Of a stretch of 6,810 nt of DNA, positions 5,455 to 6,810 are shown one piece after another. Positions within the stretch are counted from its first letter, which is position 1. The number at the start of each line of letters is the position of its first letter. The stretch spans positions 1-6,810 of the forward strand of contig CAMLKY010000105.1 in assembly GCA_946480545.1 (NCBI GenBank). The letters are read 5' to 3'. Both the position numbers and the translations under genes were made by a program. The notes below the pieces were generated by a model that was given only the letters and a program-made list of their open reading frames with translations, was not told where the DNA came from and ran no database searches. The stretch is from an uncultured Acidobacteriota bacterium. GTDB taxonomy: Bacteria; Acidobacteriota; Blastocatellia; Pyrinomonadales; Pyrinomonadaceae.

Positions 5455-6810
5455 CTAGACTTTCTTGGCCTCCGCCCGCTTGCCGGGCTCCAGCGACCGA
5501 TCGATCGCCTCGTCCTCGATCTCGCCCCCGGGGGAAACCGGGATGTCTGCGGGGTCCTTATATTTCATGCCACGCTCCTCGCTGTCGAGCTCAACCGTGA
5601 TCATCTTATGCTGGCCGGAGGTGCTTGGCGGTGGAGTGTAGCCGGGATAATCGACGCGCGAATGATAGATCGCGACGAGCGAACGGATCATCGCCTCGCG
5701 TATCTGCGTTAGCTCGCGTAGCGTGAGATCGCATTCGTCCAACTGGTCGTCGGCAACGATCGCATCGATTATCTTCGTGACGATGAACCGAATGTTCTCG
5801 GGTGTCGGCTCGGCGAGACTCCGCGCCGCAGCCTCGCACGAATCGGCGATCATCATGATCGCTGCTTCGCGAAACTGGGGTTTCGGCCCGGGATAACGGA
5901 AGTCGTTCTCGGATATCTCCGACGGATCGCGTGCTTCCGCCTGCGCTTTCTTCAGGAAAAAATGCAGGGTGCGCGTGCCGTGATGCTGCGGTATAAAATC
6001 CACGATCCGCTGTGGCAATCCCATCTCTTTTGCGAGCTTCGTGCCGTACGTCACGTGGCTGATGATGATCTTCGCACTCTGAGCGGGCTTCAGACGGTCG
6101 TGCGGATTCTTGCCCAACTGGTTCTCGACGAAGTGCTCCGGGGCCGCAGACTTACCGCCGACTACGCGGCATGCATCCTCGGCAAGCTGACCGACGGCGT
6201 GCGAATGTTGATTTGTTCCGGGTGCACGCAAGGCGAGCTGGCCGAGTGCCGGTAGATCTGCATTCGACAGTTCAAGAAGCTTAACATCCGTGAGGATCCC
6301 GAAAAGCGATTCGCAGAGCGGCAGGAACATCGCGGTCAGAGCCGATGTGATGATCCCGCTTGCCAGGCCACATGCCATCGCCAGCAAGACGGTGTTCAGG
6401 ATAAAAGGCTGCTGTGTGTAAGCGATCAGCGCGATCGCGAGAGCGGCACCCGCGAGGCCGACGAAGAGACCGGCCAGAGTGACCGTCTGACGGCTGCGAT
6501 AACGACCGATACCGTACACCGCGACCGACGAAGAGATAATTGCGTAGACCGCGAATTCCAATCCGCGGGGTGCAAGAAAGCCGGCGAGGATCGCGGTAAA
6601 CATCCCGGTAAAAAGCGCCGTCCGCCGATCGGCAAGCAGCGTCATCAACAGGCTGCCGGTCGCGAACGGCACCGCGAATGCCCAAAGACTCGGGTCGCTC
6701 ATCGGCGCTTTCACATTCTGCGATGCCGTGAAGTCCGCCGCCCGGAAAAACAACGCCATGAAGATCGTTTGAATCACGACGATAAAGCCGAATAGTGCAA
6801 ACGTCTTCCG
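5455..6810 (-). CDS. 7TM-HD (PgpH-like) c-di-AMP phosphodiesterase, 5'-partial, HD motif missing
   Basis: The frame is open to the right edge, so the visible 451 residues are the C-terminal half; the extracellular 7TMR-HDED part and first membrane segment should lie beyond. In window numbering, about six hydrophobic segments run from 4 to 168. A cytoplasmic HD domain follows: LRAPGTNQHSHAVGQLAED (194-212, H202), IIISHVTYGTKLAKEMGLP (248-266, H252), IPQHHGTRTLHFF (273-285, H276/H277), FRYPGPKPQFREAAIMMIADS (304-324, D323) and LDECDLTLREL (357-367). Family members degrade c-di-AMP to pApA. The stretch that should hold the catalytic HD pair is absent: VVGG (216-219) joins directly to KSAAPEHFVENQ (220-231), about 15 residues short of relatives. 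A GTG at 6777-6775 is an internal codon, not the start. The C-terminal 60 residues are polar and variable. ybeY, often next to this gene, is not downstream. Confidence 0.9.
   Translation of the reverse strand, partial: RKTFALFGFIVVIQTIFMALFFRAADFTASQNVKAPMSDPSLWAFAVPFATGSLLMTLLADRRTALFTGMFTAILAGFLAPRGLEFAVYAIISSSVAVYGIGRYRSRQTVTLAGLFVGLAGAALAIALIAYTQQPFILNTVLLAMACGLASGIITSALTAMFLPLCESLFGILTDVKLLELSNADLPALGQLALRAPGTNQHSHAVGQLAEDACRVVGGKSAAPEHFVENQLGKNPHDRLKPAQSAKIIISHVTYGTKLAKEMGLPQRIVDFIPQHHGTRTLHFFLKKAQAEARDPSEISENDFRYPGPKPQFREAAIMMIADSCEAAARSLAEPTPENIRFIVTKIIDAIVADDQLDECDLTLRELTQIREAMIRSLVAIYHSRVDYPGYTPPPSTSGQHKMITVELDSEERGMKYKDPADIPVSPGGEIEDEAIDRSLEPGKRAEAKKV

Noticed and set aside
6775..6777. 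GTG as the start of the 7TM-HD gene
   Set aside because: The frame is open to the window edge, the codon lies inside a hydrophobic segment, and family members have a large extra N-terminal part.

Overview
The window looks like a stretch of bacterial chromosome from the Acidobacteriota, possibly a Blastocatellia-type lineage. That placement is an inference from the character of the proteins (a DinB-like protein, a PilT, a 7TM-HD protein) and from the simple intergenic repeats (TTTCTAG, CTTTGCG, AAATTTCAAA). No marker gene in the window settles it.

Layout. The left part (1-774, minus strand) holds the first 69 codons of a likely IPT/TIG-domain protein that runs off the left edge, and upstream of it a complete DinB-like four-helix protein. 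A 348-base gene-free region (775-1122) follows. It is full of repeats, including a perfect 21-bp inverted repeat built from CTTTGCG octamers and an AT-rich palindromic patch, and it also carries a possible promoter for the next gene. On the plus strand come pilT (1123-2277) with its terminator, then a leader region with a good sigma-70-like promoter and a possible 44-codon leader ORF, then an unusually long ribosomal protein S1 gene (rpsA, 2602-4998, 798 aa) with six S1 domains and long disordered tails, then an HU/IHF-family gene (5086-5370). A strong terminator usable in both directions separates that gene from a convergent gene on the minus strand (5455 to beyond the right edge). This last gene encodes the C-terminal part of a 7TM-HD (PgpH-like) cyclic-di-AMP phosphodiesterase.

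How they fit. The rpsA to HU/IHF order matches the known rpsA-ihfB neighbourhood of Proteobacteria, so this pair is a core translation and nucleoid unit. pilT is alone, without other pilus genes. The PgpH-like gene is not followed by ybeY, its frequent partner.

Most notable observation. The PgpH-like protein keeps every other conserved part of its HD domain but lacks the segment that should carry the catalytic His-Asp pair. The gap is in frame and corresponds to about 15 residues, so the protein is predicted to be inactive, or the gap is an assembly or strain-specific deletion. No wholly new multi-gene system was found; the remainder is largely housekeeping DNA.
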